Shown here: in pieces, positions 60,616 through 64,000 of the stretch
How the letters are laid out: every line of letters starts with the position of its first letter
How positions within the stretch are numbered: the stretch's first letter is position 1
Assembly: GCF_038049935.1 (NCBI RefSeq)
Contig: NZ_CP145886.1
Span: 992,001-1,056,000, forward strand
Length of the DNA: 64,000 nt
Source: Rossellomorea sp. y25
GTDB taxonomy: Bacteria > Bacillota > Bacilli > Bacillales > Bacillaceae_B
Direction: 5' to 3'
Made by a program: the position numbers and the translations under genes
The notes under the pieces: generated by a model
Told to the model about the DNA's origin: nothing
Database searches by the model: none
The model's input: only the letters and a program-made list of their open reading frames with translations

Positions 60616-60698
60616 GGGACATGGGGACAGGTTCGTTGTCCCAGGCAGTAGGTTCTGTGAAACAGACAATTGGGACACGGAACCTGTCCCCATGTCCC
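60616..60698. repeat. Nested hairpin of GGGACA/TGTCCC type
   Basis: Outer arms of 19 nt (60616-60634 beginning GGGACATGGGGACAGG, and 60680-60698) pair perfectly; inside, TTGTCCCA and TTGGGACA pair, and at the centre GTTCTGT-GAA-ACAGAC folds again. A dispersed intergenic element of the GGGACAGG family, between convergently placed neighbours (InhA upstream, epimerase downstream). Confidence 0.65.
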
Positions 60699-60772
60699 GA
60701 TATCAGACGGTGGCCGTTGAGGTGACAAAAAACCCATTGAACGCATGAGGAGTCCAATGCGTTTTTGTTTGG

Positions 60773-61198
60773 CTAGATATTTTCCCCATCGGGATAATCA
60801 CAGTACTCAATGATCGTGCCTTCCGTATCAGCAGGGTTCAAGTAGATCAATCTCCTGCCATGCTTGTTGATGCGAAGACTATCCTCCAATGTGCGGATCC
60901 CCTGATGCTTCAGTTCTTCGAGAGCGGCATCGAGGTCATCCACACGATAGGCGATGTGATGGACGCCCTTGCCTTTTTGCTTGATGAACCGTGCGATGGG
61001 TGATGTATCATTATTTGTCGGCGCAAGTAATTCGGTTCTCGCACCGTCCACCTCCATGATGGCAATTTCGCTTTCGACACCCTTGGCATCGCTTCGATAG
61101 CGGTCGATCAGCTTGGCCCCTAGAACCTTCTCGTAAAAGTGGATGGTATCTTCTATGTTTCTTACAGCTACTCCAATATGGTCGATTGTCTTTTTCAT
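60773..61198 (-). CDS. mce: Methylmalonyl-CoA epimerase
   Basis: 141 aa from ATG 61198 (AGGAG 7 nt away; the first ATG at 61204 is too close to it). VOC fold with D-H-I-G-V-A-V-R-N-I-E-D (metal His), G-V-H-H-I-A-Y-R-V-D-D (metal His) and G-T-I-I-E-Y (Glu). E-L-L-A-P and K-G-K-G-V-H-H are typical of the epimerase that interconverts R- and S-methylmalonyl-CoA for propionate and branched-chain catabolism. Mutase genes are not in view. Confidence 0.85.
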   Translation of the reverse strand: MKKTIDHIGVAVRNIEDTIHFYEKVLGAKLIDRYRSDAKGVESEIAIMEVDGARTELLAPTNNDTSPIARFIKQKGKGVHHIAYRVDDLDAALEELKHQGIRTLEDSLRINKHGRRLIYLNPADTEGTIIEYCDYPDGENI

Positions 61199-61315
61199 GC
61201 TCATTCTCCTAAAGTCTTATCAGTGTAGGTGCTATCTTACCATATCTATTCGATGACGTGAAAGAATCGGTTCGCATCTGCTTTTTTAGTAGAAGTTTCG
61301 ATCCTGAAAAAATTC

Positions 61316-62098
61316 TCACCGTTCAATCCTGTCATTCGACTCGCTTCTCCGCTTCACCAAAAAGTAAGCCGTGATCCAGGAAGTGACCGGAATCGCGAGG
61401 GCAACACCGATCCCCGCTGAACCGATGAAGATCATTTCGGAACTGAATACTTTGGAATTCACGATTTCCCCGATTGAGTAGGATAAGTCCTTGAACCAGA
61501 TCAGCAGCCCCATATAGCCTCCGAAGAAAGCAAAAAACAGCGTATTCGTGCTGGTTCCAAGGATATCCCTGCCAATGCTCAGCCCCGAGGAGAATAGATT
61601 TTTTCTGCTGATGGTGGGGTTGTGATAGGCGATTTCACGCATGGGCGAGGAAATCGAGATGGATAAATCAATGATGGCACCGATCGTACTCATGATAATC
61701 ATGGATGCCCCGATTTTCACAAAGTCCACTCCGACAAATAAGGAAAACGCCCCGATTTCCTCGGTTTCCTCTTCACTGAATCCCTGGATCATCGCCTGAT
61801 CCGTCAACATCAGGATGAAGAAGAGCAGTAAGCCGGTGGTGATGATCGTCGAAAGAAAGGCTGTCCCCGTCTTGATGTTGATCTCACTGATGAAAAACAG
61901 GGATATGCAGCTGATCAGGGTGCAGGCGATCAGCGTGAGGATGATTGGATTCATATTTGGATCATTCATCAAAATGATGGTGAAAAGAAGCACGCCGAAG
62001 TTCAGGAATAGAGCTACAAAGGAGCGTGCACCTTTTTTTCCACCAATCGTGATCATTAAGATGAAAAGGATGGCTGCGAGATACAGTTGTACAGTCAT
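61316..62098 (-). CDS. YibE/F-family membrane protein (second subunit)
   Basis: 260 aa. Seven to eight helices with the YibE/F motif G-A-I-I-D-L-S-I-S-I-S-S and G-R-D-I-L-G-T-S-T-N-T-L-F-F-A-F. It overlaps the first YibE/F gene by four bases (ATGA), so the pair is made together. Function unknown, likely a transporter. The previous gene encodes methylmalonyl-CoA epimerase on the same strand. Confidence 0.8.
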   Translation of the reverse strand: MTVQLYLAAILFILMITIGGKKGARSFVALFLNFGVLLFTIILMNDPNMNPIILTLIACTLISCISLFFISEINIKTGTAFLSTIITTGLLLFFILMLTDQAMIQGFSEEETEEIGAFSLFVGVDFVKIGASMIIMSTIGAIIDLSISISSPMREIAYHNPTISRKNLFSSGLSIGRDILGTSTNTLFFAFFGGYMGLLIWFKDLSYSIGEIVNSKVFSSEMIFIGSAGIGVALAIPVTSWITAYFLVKRRSESNDRIER

Positions 62099-63234
62099 GC
62101 TCTAGCCTTCTTTCTGTTAACAAAAAAGATGGATGTATAGATGGCGATCGGGATTGCTAGTACAATGCCGATTCCCCCGGTCAGTGCCCTCGCCATTTCC
62201 AGTGAAAGATTCATGGAAAGGGTGAAACCGAGTGGAGAAGCATTTTTGAAAAAAAGAATGAGCATGGGAATCGCCCCGCTGATATAGACGAAGAACAAAA
62301 TATTCGTCATCGTTCCCATGATGTCCTGGCCGATATCGAATCCCGACTTCCTCAACGCTTTGATGGAGATGTCGGGATTCTTCTCGTACAGTCCGAAGAT
62401 GGACGACGATAGGGTGATGGCGACATCCATCACCGCTCCCAAGCACCCCACGAGTATCCCTGCCATGAACACCATTTCATATGGACGGGTAAGGAATTGC
62501 ATCTCCTCGTAACGGAGACCGTTTCCGGAGGTGAATCCGACCACAACATAAGCAATCAAGAGTGTCATGAACGTTCCAATCAAGGTCGCAACAACTGCTG
62601 CATACGTTTTTTCATTAAAGCCATTGACGAATAAAAGGGATATACCGGTAAATAAAATCACCCCGATGCTGCATACTGCCAACAGGCTTATATCCTCTGA
62701 GTTCAGGTAAATATCCAGGGCATAGGACAGGATGACGGCATTGACTCCAAGGGTGATCAGGGAGAACAGCCCCTGCTTCTTCCCGACCACTAATAAGAGC
62801 AGGATAAAAACCCAACCGATGATCATCATGTATGTATCCCGCTTGACGTCTTCTATGTTCCCGGCCAGCTCCGTCGTTCCTGCTGAAGATGAATCGATAC
62901 TTACGAATAATTCGTTCCCGGGGTGATATTCCTGATCAGTGGCCCCTGAGGAAGAATATTCATTGGTTAAAGTGATCATCTCTCCCTTTTGAACCCCGTT
63001 CTTCAATTCAGCTATGACATGCTGGGAGTAGAGCTTATCCTTATTTCCATTCATATCCTCCATTTCCGTCGTTTCCACAATCTTCGTACTGATCACTTCG
63101 GCAATCGGTCGATCATACCATTCATGATTGTGGTAGACGAAATAGAGGGAAGCGGCCACGCATAGTGTGAGGGTGATGTATATAAAAAGATGTTTGGAAC
63201 TCAAGTTTTTGCGTTCAGTGATTTGTGCAAACAA
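62095..63234 (-). CDS. YibE/F-family membrane protein (first subunit)
   Basis: 379 aa, TTG start 9 nt after GGAGG. One N-terminal helix, a beta-rich extracytoplasmic part of about 100 aa (about 33-125), then six or seven helices. Matching motifs G-A-V-M-D-V-A-I-T-L-S-S and G-Q-D-I-M-G-T-M-T-N-I-L-F-F-V-Y parallel those in its partner. Paired YibE/F genes are common in Firmicutes. Confidence 0.8.
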   Translation of the reverse strand: MFAQITERKNLSSKHLFIYITLTLCVAASLYFVYHNHEWYDRPIAEVISTKIVETTEMEDMNGNKDKLYSQHVIAELKNGVQKGEMITLTNEYSSSGATDQEYHPGNELFVSIDSSSAGTTELAGNIEDVKRDTYMMIIGWVFILLLLVVGKKQGLFSLITLGVNAVILSYALDIYLNSEDISLLAVCSIGVILFTGISLLFVNGFNEKTYAAVVATLIGTFMTLLIAYVVVGFTSGNGLRYEEMQFLTRPYEMVFMAGILVGCLGAVMDVAITLSSSIFGLYEKNPDISIKALRKSGFDIGQDIMGTMTNILFFVYISGAIPMLILFFKNASPLGFTLSMNLSLEMARALTGGIGIVLAIPIAIYTSIFFVNRKKARA

Positions 63235-63558
63235 CCATCCATACCTCCATGATTTAAATCAAAACTAGTATATGTATGGGATGAACTAAACAAGCTCATC
63301 CACCTGGTCTTCCATTGGTTACTTGCATTAATGGAACGAGCATTTATTCATTATTCCATAAAAAAGACGGTTAATCAAAAGAAGGGACGGACCTTGTGCG
63401 TTCATAAGAAAGCATGAGGTCCGTCCCTGTTTATTAAGTATGTTCCTTACCTAATACAAGGTGCGTTCTTCCAAGATGCCCCTGTTTACCCCCTATTTTT
63501 GCAGAAGTTATGCAAATAAAAATAAACCTCTTTGTTTATAAAAAAATGTACCTTATCC
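63235..63558. repeat. Intergenic region with second GGGACGGACC hairpin
   Basis: AGGGACGGACCT (63383-63394) pairs with AGGTCCGTCCCT (63417-63428) around a 22-nt loop, the same core as the terminator at 56196-56227. The rest of 63235-63558 holds no gene that I can support. Confidence 0.6.
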
Positions 63559-63582
63559 GTTTATTGCAAAATGAACGGGATA
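63559..63582 (+). promoter_or_regulatory. SigB-type promoter for the Csp-like gene
   Basis: GTTTAT (63559-63564), 12 nt, GGGATA (63577-63582), close to the SigB consensus GTTTAA-N12-14-GGGTAT, 45 nt before the start codon. Confidence 0.55.
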
Positions 63583-63627
63583 TAGTAAACGTGTAGGAAA
63601 TACTTAATCTTAAAGGAGGAATTCAAA

Positions 63628-63954
63628 TTGTCACACGAACAATACCAATCGGCCATCAACGCACTCCATGAATGTATGGTGGCGTGTAATCATTGTTACG
63701 ATTCTTGTCTAAAGGAAGAAGATCTCAACATGATGAAAGAATGTATCCGGTACGATAGGGAATGTGCGGATATGTGTGCATACTTAGAACAATCCTTAGT
63801 AAGAGGGACTCCATTTGCGTCTGAGCTTGCCAGAGTGTGTGCTGCGATTTGTGAAGCATGTGGGGAAGAATGCAAGAAGCATGATCATGATCATTGTCAG
63901 GCATGTGCCGATGCTTGCTTCAAATGTGCAGAAGAATGTAAGAAAATCGCCTAA
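63628..63954 (+). CDS. Cys-rich four-helix bundle copper-binding protein (DUF326/Csp)
   Basis: 108 aa, TTG start with AAAGGAGGA upstream. Sixteen cysteines, mostly in C-x3-C and C-x2-C arrangements along each helix (C-M-V-A-C-N-H-C-Y-D-S-C; C-A-A-I-C-E-A-C-G-E-E-C), plus H-D-H-D-H-C. This is the DUF326/copper storage protein pattern, in which the helix bundle binds many Cu(I) ions internally. No signal peptide, so a cytosolic Csp3-like form. A SigB-type promoter precedes it. Confidence 0.85.
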   Translation: MSHEQYQSAINALHECMVACNHCYDSCLKEEDLNMMKECIRYDRECADMCAYLEQSLVRGTPFASELARVCAAICEACGEECKKHDHDHCQACADACFKCAEECKKIA

Positions 63955-63974
63955 AGGAAATGAACATAAGAAAA

Positions 63975-64000
63975 GATCAAAGGACAGGGAGCCTTTGATC
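63975..64000 (+). terminator. Terminator hairpin cut by the window edge
   Basis: GATCAAAGG pairs with CCTTTGATC ending at base 64000; the T-tail, if present, lies outside. It follows the Csp-like gene by 20 nt. Confidence 0.6.

Overview
The window reads as a chromosomal segment of a low-to-moderate GC, spore-forming Bacillaceae (Bacillus sensu lato; a Rossellomorea-like genus is my inference). Grounds: strong AGGAGG-type ribosome binding sites with frequent TTG/GTG starts, a Spo0M homologue, a bacillithiol-transferase (YfiT/BstA) homologue, Spx, SigB-type promoters, InhA-type protease, YesM/YesN regulators and CcpA cre boxes. No rRNA, tRNA, phage, transposase or CRISPR array was seen.

Region by region. 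0-19 kb: mostly plus-strand, mostly single-gene units encoding small detoxification, resistance or modification enzymes (two DinB proteins, several VOC proteins, two aminoglycoside-phosphotransferase-like kinases, NUDIX, MBL hydrolase, four SAM methyltransferases, HD phosphohydrolase, DUF4269 nucleotidyltransferase, S51 peptidase), visibly AT-richer than the rest. 19-29 kb: secreted glycerophosphodiesterase with a possible Pho box, GNAT, MFS transporter, very small membrane proteins, a DUF2975/HTH pair. 29-34 kb: secreted PHB-depolymerase-like esterase, an NmrA-like protein, a DrrAB-type ABC exporter. 33.7-35.1 kb: a redox module of Spx, an Rrf2 repressor and an IDEAL-domain protein, each preceded by the same operator ACTGTAA-N9-TTACAGT overlapping a sigma-A -10 box. 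36 kb: ring-cleaving dioxygenase behind two MhqR-type palindromes. 37-41 kb: IDEAL protein, RibD-like reductase, Spo0M, P-loop kinase.

40.8-45 kb: a disaccharide PTS locus (GntR/TreR-type regulator, GH63/trehalase-like hydrolase, EIIBC) with a palindromic operator and a cre box. 45-56 kb: a complete fructan or fructo-oligosaccharide system: YesM/YesN two-component system with a co-transcribed membrane-anchored binding protein, then a cre-controlled operon of two permeases, a lipoprotein binding protein, GH32 fructosidase and PfkB fructokinase. 56-64 kb: YcsI, a ferritin-like/cupin fusion, InhA protease, methylmalonyl-CoA epimerase, a YibE/F pair and a Cys-rich Csp-type copper protein with a SigB-like promoter.

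The most unusual structure is a dispersed intergenic repeat present in three full copies (19098-19237, 21280-21416, 39479-39620) with fixed architecture: leader AAAGAAAATTCGACA, four exactly 20-nt units each opening with GGAT (one GGTT), a conserved 21-nt fifth unit starting GGATTGAAAGTGGTT, and a sixth partial unit ending in GAAGG. Two leader-only remnants lie at 35171 and 37066. I do not recognise this element.
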